A DNA stretch of 37,131 nt. Origin: Candidatus Liptonbacteria bacterium. Lineage in GTDB: Bacteria > Patescibacteriota > Minisyncoccia > UBA6257 > 2-01-FULL-56-20. Location of the stretch: contig JACQKT010000027.1 in the NCBI GenBank assembly GCA_016204355.1, positions 1 through 37,131 on the forward strand. The letters run 5' to 3'. Within the stretch, counting starts at the first letter, position 1, and every line of letters starts with the position of its first letter. This document shows, one piece after another, positions 30,946 through 37,131 of the stretch. The translations under genes and the position numbers were made by a program. The notes under the pieces are model-generated. The model was given only the letters and a program-made list of their open reading frames with translations, searched no databases and was not told the origin of the DNA.

Positions 30946-31906
30946 GCAAGTCCCGGAAAAAGAAATCACCGGCCTCAAAAATACCTACAAGTTTTTTATT
31001 CTCGACGTTCTCGCAGTCGCTTCGGCGGCGTTTTTGGGCTATTCGTATTACGATTTTCTGAAAAACGGACCCTTGCTTCTTCTTGCGACGGCATTCTTTT
31101 TGTTTCTTGCCCTGTCGGCTTTCAAGGTAATGCTCATAAAAAGTTTTTTTCACAGGATATTGGTTCTGCTTTTGGAATCCGTGGCGCTATTGCCATTTTT
31201 TTATCTGACGCCCCGGAGTTACCTCGTATGGGCGGCTGTTTTATTTTTTTCGGTTTCCATACTGGGAGAAATGTCCAGCCGCTCAAGAATTTCCAATTCT
31301 CTCGAAGTAAAATTCATAATGTTCACGGCGCCGGTTTTCAGGGCGTCGACGGTGGCATTTATTCTTTTCGCACTGCTGATGTATATTCCCGGATTAGACA
31401 ACAATAAAATTTTCGTATCGCAGAATACTTTCAGTTCTATGTTCGCTTCTTCGAGCTGGCTGTTGCACGATATTTATCCTTTGCTCGATACAAACCTGTC
31501 CTTGAAACAGTTTTCCGAGCGGATTGCGCTATCGAAGCTTTCAGGAACGCCGGCGTACGAGAGCATGGCGGAGTCGGACAAGCTTACTTTTTGGAAAAAC
31601 GCGTCAATTCAGATATCCGACCAGATAAAGAAAGCTCTCGACGGGAATATTACCGATGACCAAAAAGTAAGCGATATTTTATACAAGGTAATTACGGATC
31701 GGCTTTCAAAATCAGAGAGTCAATTCGGCTACTGGTTCATAGCCCTTTGGACAGCCCTGGTATTCGTAATCGCTTATTCCTTTGGTTATGTTGCCTGGTG
31801 GATTTGCGCACTGGGTACGCTCGCTATTTATGAATTGCTGATTGCGGTAAATGTTATCGCCGTTCGCGGAGAATCCATAACAAAGGAAACCGTGATGTTT
31901 TCCTGA
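30899..31906 (+). CDS. Membrane protein of unknown function between dnaK and dnaJ
   Basis: Starts at ATG 30899 or at ATG 30917, the latter preceded by GGGGAG; both lie inside the dnaK 3' end, so the overlap is 47 or 29 bases. The 335-residue product (from 30899) has an N-terminal cytosolic stretch, three or four helices in residues 33-120, one around 148-168, a soluble middle domain (about 170-270) and two helices near the C-terminus. No motif is recognised. Overlap with dnaK suggests coupled translation and perhaps a role in membrane protein quality control, which is inference from position only. Confidence 0.75.
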   Translation: MALLGRMERLDGNLLKQVPEKEITGLKNTYKFFILDVLAVASAAFLGYSYYDFLKNGPLLLLATAFFLFLALSAFKVMLIKSFFHRILVLLLESVALLPFFYLTPRSYLVWAAVLFFSVSILGEMSSRSRISNSLEVKFIMFTAPVFRASTVAFILFALLMYIPGLDNNKIFVSQNTFSSMFASSSWLLHDIYPLLDTNLSLKQFSERIALSKLSGTPAYESMAESDKLTFWKNASIQISDQIKKALDGNITDDQKVSDILYKVITDRLSKSESQFGYWFIALWTALVFVIAYSFGYVAWWICALGTLAIYELLIAVNVIAVRGESITKETVMFS

Positions 31907-31922
31907 TTTTTTATTGTCCAAC

Positions 31923-31952
31923 TTGCCCGTTTGGCTTTAGCAGGATTATAAT
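31923..31952 (+). promoter_or_regulatory. dnaJ promoter
   Basis: TTGCCC (31923-31928), 18 bases, perfect TATAAT (31947-31952). The -35 and spacing are nearly those of the grpE promoter. The leader is about 11 nt. Confidence 0.6.
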
Positions 31953-31969
31953 CTTGTTACGTTTGAATT

Positions 31970-33082
31970 ATGAAGGATTATTACAAAATCTTAGGCGTAG
32001 CCAAAGCCGCATCCGATGAAGAGATAAAAAAGGCATATCGCAAGCTTGCCCATAAATACCACCCCGACAAAACGGGCGGCGACGAGGAAAAGTTCAAGGA
32101 AATCAACGAGGCATATCAGGTTCTTTCGGATAAAAACAAGCGCTCCAATTACGACCGCTTCGGAACAGCTGAACCTTTCGGGGCGCAGGGCGCGCAATGG
32201 GGGCCGGGCGGTCCGTTCGGCGGGTTCGATTTCAGCGGTTTTGGCGGCGGACAGGGATTTAATCAGGACTTCTCTTTTTACGATGCCGGTGACATGAGCG
32301 AGCTGTTCGAGAATTTTTTCGAAGAGCTCGGAGTCAAACCGCGAAGACGCACGTATGAACGGGGTTCGGACATAGAAATTCTGCAGGAAATAACACTCGA
32401 GGAGGCATTCCGCGGAGCAGCCCGCGACATAAAGGTGAAAACTTTCGTTACTTGTCCGGATTGCAAAGGAAAAGGAGGCGACCCGTCCGCCGGTTCCAAA
32501 ACCTGCGAAGCCTGCGGCGGAAGGGGAGAAATACGCGAAAAAAGGCAGACATTTTTCGGCAGTTTTTCGCAGATAAAATCATGCGGGCGTTGCCGCGGCT
32601 CGGGCAAAATACCGAATAAGGTCTGCGAAAAGTGCAAAGGAAGCGGCCGCGTAAACGGAGAAAGAAAAATTCAGGTCGATATCCTGCCCGGAGTTCAGGA
32701 CAGCCAGATAATAAAAGTTAAAGGAGTCGGGGAAGCCGGAGAATTGGGAACGCCGACGGGGGACCTTTATGTAAGAATAAAAACCCTCCCGCATTCCATA
32801 TTTGAAAGAAGGGGAGACGATTTGGTCGTCAAGAAAGAAATAAAAGTGACTGATTTGCTTTTGGGCAAAAAAATCGAAGTTCCCACAATCAGCGGCGGCA
32901 AGATGGATTTTGAAATTCCGGCGCACTTCAACCTCAAGGAAGATTTAAGAATAAACGGAGAAGGAATGCCTCATTTCGGCTCGTTCGGCAGAGGAGACCT
33001 TCTTGTCAGTTTTATAATCAAGGCGCCGGAAAAACTCAGCACGAAAGCGAAAAAACTACTTGAAGAATTAGGAGAGGAATAG
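31970..33082 (+). CDS. dnaJ: Chaperone DnaJ (Hsp40)
   Basis: DnaJ delivers clients to DnaK and triggers its ATPase. The 370-residue protein has the J domain (residues 1-66) with the HPD tripeptide in YHPDKTGG, a Gly/Phe-rich region (about 70-115), four CxxCxGxG zinc repeats ([32 protein letters not shown]), and the C-terminal substrate domains ([36 protein letters not shown]). It is a complete type I DnaJ. Confidence 0.97.
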   Translation: MKDYYKILGVAKAASDEEIKKAYRKLAHKYHPDKTGGDEEKFKEINEAYQVLSDKNKRSNYDRFGTAEPFGAQGAQWGPGGPFGGFDFSGFGGGQGFNQDFSFYDAGDMSELFENFFEELGVKPRRRTYERGSDIEILQEITLEEAFRGAARDIKVKTFVTCPDCKGKGGDPSAGSKTCEACGGRGEIREKRQTFFGSFSQIKSCGRCRGSGKIPNKVCEKCKGSGRVNGERKIQVDILPGVQDSQIIKVKGVGEAGELGTPTGDLYVRIKTLPHSIFERRGDDLVVKKEIKVTDLLLGKKIEVPTISGGKMDFEIPAHFNLKEDLRINGEGMPHFGSFGRGDLLVSFIIKAPEKLSTKAKKLLEELGEE

Positions 33083-33102
33083 TAAAATTATTCGATTAAA
33101 AT

Positions 33103-33175
33103 GCCCCGTTAGCTCAGTTGGTAGAGCAGCTCCCTTTTAAGGAGAAGGTCGTAGGTTCGAGACCTACACGGGGCA
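33103..33175 (+). tRNA. tRNA-Lys (anticodon TTT)
   Basis: Acceptor stem GCCCCGT pairs with ACGGGGC (33168-33174), with discriminator A. D-arm GCTC/GAGC, anticodon stem CTCC/GGAG with loop CTTTTAA, and T-arm GTAGG-TTCGAGA-CCTAC are visible. CCA is not encoded. Confidence 0.96.
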
Positions 33176-33213
33176 CATTCACTTTATCCTCCTCTCGTGG
33201 GCGCACAAAAAAT

Positions 33214-33243
33214 TTGACAACCGTCCCGCCGGCGGGTTAGTAA
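33214..33243 (+). promoter_or_regulatory. Promoter of the 33290 gene with palindromic spacer
   Basis: TTGACA (33214-33219), 18 bases, TAGTAA (33238-33243); TAATAT slightly downstream is another -10 choice. A perfect palindrome CCCGCCGGCGGG (33225-33236) fills the spacer. Confidence 0.5.
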
Positions 33244-33289
33244 TAATATTCCAAGCATCTTGTCATTTTTTCAACGGGAGGGTAGGACT

Positions 33290-33997
33290 ATGGCAACTAA
33301 TGGGAAGACGGTGCTGTTCGATCTCGACGGGACGATGGTAGACTCGAGAGAGGGAATCGCCGGTAGCATTCGGCATGCAATGACGGGGCTCGGCTATGAG
33401 GCGTCGGTATCTGGCGACCTTTGCTGGTGTATCGGGCCGCCACTCCGCAACTCGTTCGAAAAACTTCTTCGCTCCTCGGACGCGAATTTGATCGATAAAG
33501 CGATCGCGCTCTACCGCCAACGTTTTTCGGCGGTCGGCTGGCGGGAAACCAAGATATATCCGCGGATTCCGGAGGTTCTCGACGCAGTCCGCGGTCTTGG
33601 TTTTTCGCTCTGCGTGGCGACGTCGAAGCCGCAGGCGTACGCGGCAAGGATAGTCAGGCATTTCGGACTAGAACGGTTTTTCGACAGCGTCTACGGCAGC
33701 ATGTTCAACGGCGGCCTATCGGACAAGGGCGAACTCATCGCCTACGTCCTCGACGACAGAGGAGTAGAGTCCGGCGAAACGATCATGGTCGGCGACCACA
33801 AGAATGACATCGTCGGCGCCAAGAAGTGCGGCGTCCCGTGCATCGCTGTTCTGTACGGCTACGGCAGCGAAGAAGAACTGACTGCGAGCGGCGCCACCTT
33901 CACGGTCAAGGCGCCGGAAGAAATCCCCAGGATCGTTGCCTATATGGCACGGCAAATCGCAAGGCGCAAACGCCGCGCGCATCACTTCCTTTCCTAG
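33290..33997 (+). CDS. HAD-superfamily phosphatase, phosphoglycolate-phosphatase-like
   Basis: ATG 33290 follows GGGAGGGTAGG, a strong Shine-Dalgarno region, and is preferred to an earlier start. The 235-residue protein has FDLDGTMVDSREG (motif I, nucleophile Asp), a helical cap with IGPPLRNSFEKLL, motif II CVATSKP, a lysine in SDKGELI, and MVGDHKNDIVGAKKCGV (motif IV acids). This matches the Gph subgroup of HAD enzymes that hydrolyse phosphoglycolate or similar small phosphoesters; exact substrate unknown. The gene is GC-rich, arginine-rich at its end, and flanked by its own promoter and terminator, so it may be acquired. Confidence 0.88.
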   Translation: MATNGKTVLFDLDGTMVDSREGIAGSIRHAMTGLGYEASVSGDLCWCIGPPLRNSFEKLLRSSDANLIDKAIALYRQRFSAVGWRETKIYPRIPEVLDAVRGLGFSLCVATSKPQAYAARIVRHFGLERFFDSVYGSMFNGGLSDKGELIAYVLDDRGVESGETIMVGDHKNDIVGAKKCGVPCIAVLYGYGSEEELTASGATFTVKAPEEIPRIVAYMARQIARRKRRAHHFLS

Positions 33998-34022
33998 GCG
34001 CGAAGAGCGCCGCGCCAAAGTC

Positions 34023-34058
34023 ATCCGCCGCGCAGAAATCTTGCCGGCGGATTTTTTT
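34023..34058 (+). terminator. Intrinsic terminator after the 33290 gene
   Basis: ATCCGCCG (34023-34030) pairs with CGGCGGAT (34045-34052), then seven T residues. Confidence 0.85.
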
Positions 34059-34067
34059 AAAATAAAA

Positions 34068-34096
34068 TTGACAAAATGACGATAATTTTATATAGC
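34068..34096 (+). promoter_or_regulatory. Promoter of the 34130 gene
   Basis: TTGACA (34068-34073), 17 bases, TATAGC (34091-34096). Confidence 0.65.
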
Positions 34097-34129
34097 AATA
34101 GCGTAGCAATTTAGAAGGAGGGGATGAGC

Positions 34130-34369
34130 ATGGGCGCAGTGACAACAATGGAAAGCAAACACTGGTATTTCCTTAGCCCGCCAGCAATGAATCAGGGCAA
34201 GATATTCAACCGGGTGTTTTGCGAGTGCCGCTTTCCGAGTACCAACGAATATCTGCTTTACGGAGTTCCGCTTGGCGGAGAAGAAGAACAGGTTTTTCAT
34301 GTCGAAGTCGGATGGAACTACTTCGGCGAGGCGATACCATGTGACCCCGTACTGCGGGTGGTGAAATAA
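34130..34369 (+). CDS. Small orphan protein (79 aa)
   Basis: No family is recognised. GAAGGAGGGG (34114-34123) directly abuts an ATG at 34124, so the second ATG at 34130, at normal spacing from GGAGG, is the better start. The product is soluble with an aromatic WYFLSPPAMNQGKIFNRVF start and a short acidic GGEEEQVFHVEVGW centre. It could be a small beta-rich domain. A GCGGGTGG/CCACCCGC hairpin overlaps the stop codon and a terminator follows, so it is a single-gene unit. Confidence 0.65.
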   Translation: MGAVTTMESKHWYFLSPPAMNQGKIFNRVFCECRFPSTNEYLLYGVPLGGEEEQVFHVEVGWNYFGEAIPCDPVLRVVK

Positions 34370-34388
34370 TCCACCCGCAAAACAAGAG

Positions 34389-34427
34389 AGCCGCCGGCCG
34401 ATTTCTGGCAAGGCGGCTTTTTATTTC
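34389..34427 (+). terminator. Intrinsic terminator after the 34130 gene
   Basis: AGCCGCC (34389-34395) pairs with GGCGGCT (34412-34418), then TTTTATTT. Confidence 0.8.
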
Positions 34428-34548
34428 TGCTTGGACAAATATATAAAACAAGCACTGCGATGCATCACAGTGCCCACCTTTTTGTCCCCGATATTTTCAG
34501 AAGAAATGTCCATTGCTACAGCTTATGTACAGTTTGAGTTAAGTACTT

Positions 34549-35751
34549 TTACTTCATCTCATTCCAGAGAAGCGGGTCCTGTTCGCCGTCGAATTTGAAG
34601 AAAACCACACCGCGAATGCCCAGTTTTTTTGCAAGCGCTATTTTATCGGCTGCCGATTTCGAATCGCTGAACGATACGAATCGGGTAAATAATCCCTGCG
34701 CGCTCGTCGAGGCAACGAATTCCGGGATCGTCGAAGTAACTTTCCATGTGAGGTTGGGAGAAGCGCCGCCGTACGAATCGATAGAGGTGCTTGTCGCGTA
34801 AGCAAAACTCAATTCTCCGGCACTGTTTCTCATCGGTATAGCGCCGACTCTTGCGGCCCTTTCTATTGCCTGGAAGAAAGTGTGGCTTCGAAGGCGCTTA
34901 TAAATCAGTTGCCCGTTATACCATCCGACTTCGTACTCGTAACCGTATGTCGGTATGCCGAGCATTATTTTTTTCGGACTGATGTATTTCAGCGCTTCGC
35001 GAACCGTTTTTTCCGCCCATTCCGGGTCGGCGATGGGAGCGTAAATCGTTCCGTTTCCTTTTGTCATGTCGAGTTTTCCGTCAACAAGTCCCTGGTCGTA
35101 AGCCATTATGCGCACTTCATCGCAATACTTGTTAAGTACTGCGTAATCGTTCGCGGTTCTCGTGTCTTCAGGCATGCCGTTGGTGATAACACTAAGAAGG
35201 GAAGTGAGCGGAGTTCTTGCTTCAACCGTACAGGTAAGTTTTTTCCCGAGCGGATGAAGCCGTATCGCAAGCCCGTATATGAAAGTGGAAAAATACGGCT
35301 TGGTATCGGCGAGCTTGGCTTCGTAATCGATATCGATACCGTCGAATTTCATATCTTTCACGAGTTTTGTTATGGCATCTTCGTGGGCTATCCTTTTCTT
35401 TTTATTTGTAAGAAGTTTGTGTATTGCCGGACCGTCGAACCACGCAATGGTCGGAATATTTTTCACTCCCGCATCTTTTACCGCCGAAAGCCATGCCGGC
35501 CAGAATCCTTCCTTCAATTTCAGGTCATCGACTATCGTGCCGTCCGAAAGAACTTTGTAGGAGAACGGGCTCAGTTCGTGAAAATCGTAGAGATTATCGG
35601 AAATGTCTATCGCGCCACTTTGCTTTTTCCAAAAAGGAAGCCAGCCCGCGTAGTAGAACGGCTGTTTCGCCGCGGCGAAACCGACCGACGTCGAAAAAAA
35701 AGATGCCACGAAGATTACAAGGACAAGAGCGGATAATTTTTTGAAAAACAT
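34549..35751 (-). CDS. Secreted glycoside hydrolase family 18-like protein (YaaH/spore-germination type)
   Basis: The 400-residue product starts with a clear signal peptide (MFFKKLSALVLVIFVASFFST, cleavage likely near FAAAKQ). The GH18 barrel has FDGIDIDYEAK at residues 136-146, matching the DxxDxDxE motif with E144 as the catalytic acid. Other barrel strands (YYAGWLPFW, RIMAYDQG, IMLGIPTYGYEY, GVVFFKFDGEQD) fit peptidoglycan- or chitin-cleaving members. It may remodel the cell wall of this cell or its host. On the minus strand, TATACT (about 35782-35787) with a 23-base gap before the ATG is a possible promoter. No terminator with a T-run is evident downstream. Confidence 0.88.
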   Translation of the reverse strand: MFFKKLSALVLVIFVASFFSTSVGFAAAKQPFYYAGWLPFWKKQSGAIDISDNLYDFHELSPFSYKVLSDGTIVDDLKLKEGFWPAWLSAVKDAGVKNIPTIAWFDGPAIHKLLTNKKKRIAHEDAITKLVKDMKFDGIDIDYEAKLADTKPYFSTFIYGLAIRLHPLGKKLTCTVEARTPLTSLLSVITNGMPEDTRTANDYAVLNKYCDEVRIMAYDQGLVDGKLDMTKGNGTIYAPIADPEWAEKTVREALKYISPKKIMLGIPTYGYEYEVGWYNGQLIYKRLRSHTFFQAIERAARVGAIPMRNSAGELSFAYATSTSIDSYGGASPNLTWKVTSTIPEFVASTSAQGLFTRFVSFSDSKSAADKIALAKKLGIRGVVFFKFDGEQDPLLWNEMK

Positions 35752-35846
35752 TTTTATATTTTGAAAAGGGTTTCAGTATAGTTAACGGGTAATATCGCGT
35801 TTAGGATACTTCATGAATTTTCGGATTATACGCATTGTATTTTAAA

Positions 35847-35913
35847 TTGTTAACAACTCTCGCAGTTGCAAGATTTGTTAACAAAGATAACGATCGTCAG
35901 GAATGTTAACAAA
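35847..35913. repeat. Three TTGTTAACAA-type boxes at 28-bp spacing
   Basis: TTGTTAACAA (35847-35856), TTTGTTAACAAA (35874-35885) and TGTTAACA (35904-35911) have centres exactly 28 bp apart. Each is a palindrome around GTTAAC. Further GTTAAC sites lie near 35780 and 36466. They lie upstream of the GH18 gene and could be operator sites or iterons. Otherwise I see no gene in 35752-36156. Confidence 0.5.
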
Positions 35914-35938
35914 CTTTATGGCGAAGAGAAAACGTAAT

Positions 35939-35977
35939 GGCCGCAATCATCTTTCGACGAAAGCGGCCCGGCTTTTT
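35939..35977 (+). terminator. Orphan intrinsic terminator on the + strand
   Basis: GGCCGC (35939-35944) pairs with GCGGCC (35963-35968), with CTTTCG/CGAAAG stacked inside, then CGGCTTTTT. No upstream + strand gene is evident, so it may end a short RNA arising in the GTTAAC region. Confidence 0.5.
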
Positions 35978-36064
35978 CCTTCGCTGCCATCGATCTCCAG
36001 CTGGTTAGTCGGAACTTCACTTTGGCACTACACAAGCTGCCGGGTTAATAATAACAAATTTTGA

Positions 36065-36118
36065 ATAAAAAAACGGAGCCACCTTGTCCGTCTCCTTTTA
36101 CGGATAGAGGATGGCTCC
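36065..36118 (-). terminator. Terminator of the minus-strand 57-aa gene
   Basis: On the minus strand GGAGCCA (36118-36112) pairs with TGGCTCC (36081-36075), with TCCG/CGGA inside, then CGTTTTTTTATTC. Confidence 0.75.
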
Positions 36119-36156
36119 TGTTGCTTGCGTTCAGCCTTGCGGCTGATTCGCTCGGA

Positions 36157-36330
36157 CTACGCCGCCGCGGTCTCGTCGCCCTTGGTCGTCGCGCTTTCGT
36201 TGCCGTTGATCATCGCGTGCGCGGCGTGCCCAGGCTTCGCTGTGCTGGTGTCGGTGTCGAAGACCTTGCCTTTGATCTGCGCTTGACGTTGGCTCACACC
36301 CGCGGTCCGTGGAACTTGCTTTGCAGTCAT
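36157..36330 (-). CDS. Small orphan protein (57 aa)
   Basis: No family is recognised. The ATG at 36330 is preferred over an open frame extending to 36474, because ACAGGAG lies 7 bases before it and a promoter lies beyond. The 57-residue product (MTAKQVPRTAGVSQRQAQIKG at its start) is polar, rich in Ala, Thr, Lys and Asp, and probably disordered. Promoter, SD, ORF and terminator are all in place on the minus strand, so expression is plausible despite the small size. Confidence 0.6.
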   Translation of the reverse strand: MTAKQVPRTAGVSQRQAQIKGKVFDTDTSTAKPGHAAHAMINGNESATTKGDETAAA

Positions 36331-36410
36331 GGTATTTCTCCTGTGATGAGTTACGGAATTGGACACCGCAATATCAGCCAAAAAATCAGCCGATTCAAGG
36401 TGCCGATTTG

Positions 36411-36438
36411 ATTGTAACGCGCCCTGCGCGGCGGTCAA
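36411..36438 (-). promoter_or_regulatory. Promoter of the minus-strand 57-aa gene
   Basis: On the minus strand TTGACC (36438-36433), 16 bases, TACAAT (36416-36411). The leader would be about 74 nt. Confidence 0.6.
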
Positions 36439-36465
36439 TGCCGAATGTGTTGAAAACATCGAATC

Positions 36466-36474
36466 TGTTAACAT
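36466..36474 (+). promoter_or_regulatory. Extended -10 of the tRNA-binding-domain gene
   Basis: TGTTAACAT is an extended -10 that ends 6 bases before the ATG at 36481. It is also a GTTAAC box like those at 35847-35911. Confidence 0.45.
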
Positions 36475-36480
36475 TTGAAT

Positions 36481-36876
36481 ATGGCTACAATAGACGATTT
36501 CAAAAAACTGGATATAAGAATAGGAAAAGTGATTTCCGCGGAAAAAATCGAAGGCAGCGACAAGCTTTTGAAGCTTATTTTTGATTTCGGTTCGGAAAAT
36601 GGTTCAACCCATTCGACAGATTCGACAAGCTCACTGCGGGCTAACTCAGGGCAAGCTGGGCTCACCATAAAACGGCAGATTATCGCCGGCATCGCCGCTT
36701 TTTACCCGAACTTCGAATCGCTTATCGGCAAAGAAATCCCCGTAATCGTGAATCTTGAGCCGAGAATGCTGATGGGCAACGAAAGCCAGGGAATGATTCT
36801 TGCCGCAAACAGCGGGGAAGAAGCTGTGATACTTATGCCGGAAAAAGAAGTTCCGCCCGGGAGCATAGTAAGGTGA
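36481..36876 (+). CDS. Free-standing tRNA-binding (EMAP/MetRS C-terminal-type OB) domain protein
   Basis: ATG 36481 is preferred over the TTG at 36475. The 131-residue protein starts IDDFKKLDIRIGKVISAEKIEGSDKLLKLIFDFG, the signature of the tRNA-binding OB fold found at the C-terminus of bacterial MetRS and in CsaA and Trbp111. It continues QIIAGIAAFYPNFESLIGKEIPVIVNLEPRMLMGNESQGMILAA. Residues about 39-62 are a polar insertion (NGSTHSTDSTSSLRANSGQ) encoded by a repeat. It may bind the outside corner of tRNAs, or be the detached tail of MetRS; no metG is in this window. Confidence 0.9.
   Translation: MATIDDFKKLDIRIGKVISAEKIEGSDKLLKLIFDFGSENGSTHSTDSTSSLRANSGQAGLTIKRQIIAGIAAFYPNFESLIGKEIPVIVNLEPRMLMGNESQGMILAANSGEEAVILMPEKEVPPGSIVR
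36597..36665. repeat. TTCGACAAGCTCA-type repeat in frame in the tRNA-binding-domain gene
   Basis: The segment has ATTCGACAGATTCGACAAGC and then CTCA...CTAACTCAGGGCAAGC, the same family as the repeat in recR. It encodes the extra residues 39-62. Confidence 0.65.
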
Positions 36877-37017
36877 AGTATAGTAAATCGTTTTTCGGAA
36901 CCGCGGTCCGCTCGCTACAGCGGCTCGCGTCCGCTGCCTCTCGGAACAGCAAATCCTGTCGGATACCGAGATTGCTTGTTCCTGCGAGAGCTTCCTGAAA
37001 AACGATTTATTATACTT
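36876..37017. repeat. 142-bp element with 21-bp terminal inverted repeats
   Basis: The left arm (36876-36896, AAGTATAGTAAATCG then TTTTTC) and the right arm (36997-37017) are complementary with one difference. The left copy begins inside the stop codon of the upstream gene. There is no ORF. It resembles the 145-bp element at 17938 in size and organisation, but not in arm sequence. Confidence 0.65.
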
Positions 37018-37131
37018 GATTGGTTTTGGTTTATTAGGGTAAAATATCACCCGATGTCCCGTAGGAAACAGCGAGAAAATATGAAATATTTTTGAGCTGA
37101 TAATCCTTAGTTTATAATTTATAAAAACAAA
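37018..37131 (+). other. Right edge: promoter-like sequence, no gene seen
   Basis: TAAAAT about 37041 lies near an ATG at 37054 that opens a frame of only 13 codons. A TATAAT near 37113-37119 could serve a gene beyond the window. Confidence 0.3.

Noticed and set aside
35847-35913. Short CRISPR array (28-bp period)
   Set aside because: Only an 8-12 bp core repeats and the intervals are not flanked by a normal repeat length, so it is better viewed as binding sites.
35917-35991. 24-codon minus-strand ORF with GGAG before its ATG
   Set aside because: No promoter or conservation can be seen and it overlaps a + strand terminator hairpin, which could explain the sequence.
36157-36474. 105-residue version of the minus-strand small protein
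   Set aside because: The extra 48 residues run through the promoter and leader; the SD-preceded ATG at 36330 is better.
37054-37095. 13-codon ORF at the right edge
   Set aside because: Too short, and only a -10-like box supports it.

Overview
The window looks like a chromosomal segment of a Patescibacteria/CPR bacterium, most likely a Parcubacteria-type lineage. The gene families, the compact housekeeping proteins, the scarcity of Shine-Dalgarno sites ahead of core genes, the tRNA genes without encoded CCA and the many short mosaic repeats all fit this. UGA is used as a normal stop (for example at the ends of the first HAD gene, rnhB and gdhA neighbours), so the Gracilibacteria/SR1 code is unlikely. 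The lineage is inferred by eye, not by a search.

Layout. Positions 1-3465 carry a left-truncated HAD phosphatase, tsaC, a laccase-domain protein, a thioredoxin-like protein and glutamate dehydrogenase, all on +. Positions 3466-7943 hold accessory genes: a GC-rich orphan with its own promoter and terminator, a Cas4-like PD-(D/E)XK nuclease, a DUF4258-like protein, a PEBP protein, a second orphan, then ychF and a tiny membrane protein. Positions 7977-11535 are a minus-strand block (cysS-dnaB, recR). Positions 11724-17828 carry a KefB-like antiporter, a secreted orphan, a ribosomal S1-like protein, a large cysteine-rich protein and rnhB. Positions 18131-21810 are the rpmF-nusB-rnc-smc cluster. 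Positions 21828-24107 contain a gene fragment, two small genes (one LuxR-type HTH) and rplJ-rplL behind an L10-leader-like region. Positions 24244-27330 contain tRNA-Val, membrane proteins, a frameshifted NUDIX gene, an alpha/beta hydrolase and a candidate small RNA. Positions 27333-33175 hold xerD (minus) divergent from the chaperone set grpE-dnaK-(membrane protein)-dnaJ, then tRNA-Lys. Positions 33290-37131 hold an HAD phosphatase, two tiny genes, a GH18-family secreted protein, a tRNA-binding-domain protein and a 142-bp inverted-repeat element.

Two kinds of transcription unit seem to coexist. Many core genes have a -10 box that ends only 6-8 nt before the start codon, so their mRNAs should be leaderless or nearly so. 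A second set of small or accessory genes has a TTGACA-type promoter, a 50-130 nt leader often with hairpins, a strong Shine-Dalgarno site and its own intrinsic terminator.

The most interesting pattern is that several conserved genes (recR, dnaK, xerD, smc, the cysteine-rich gene and the tRNA-binding-domain gene) each carry an in-frame insertion whose DNA resembles intergenic palindromic or mosaic repeats, comparable in style to Rickettsia palindromic elements. Other leads are a 9-7-9 inverted repeat inside the grpE promoter (CIRCE-like geometry, different sequence), a self-contained structured RNA at 27239-27330, an SMC protein too short to hold a normal hinge, and two ~145-bp elements with long terminal inverted repeats.
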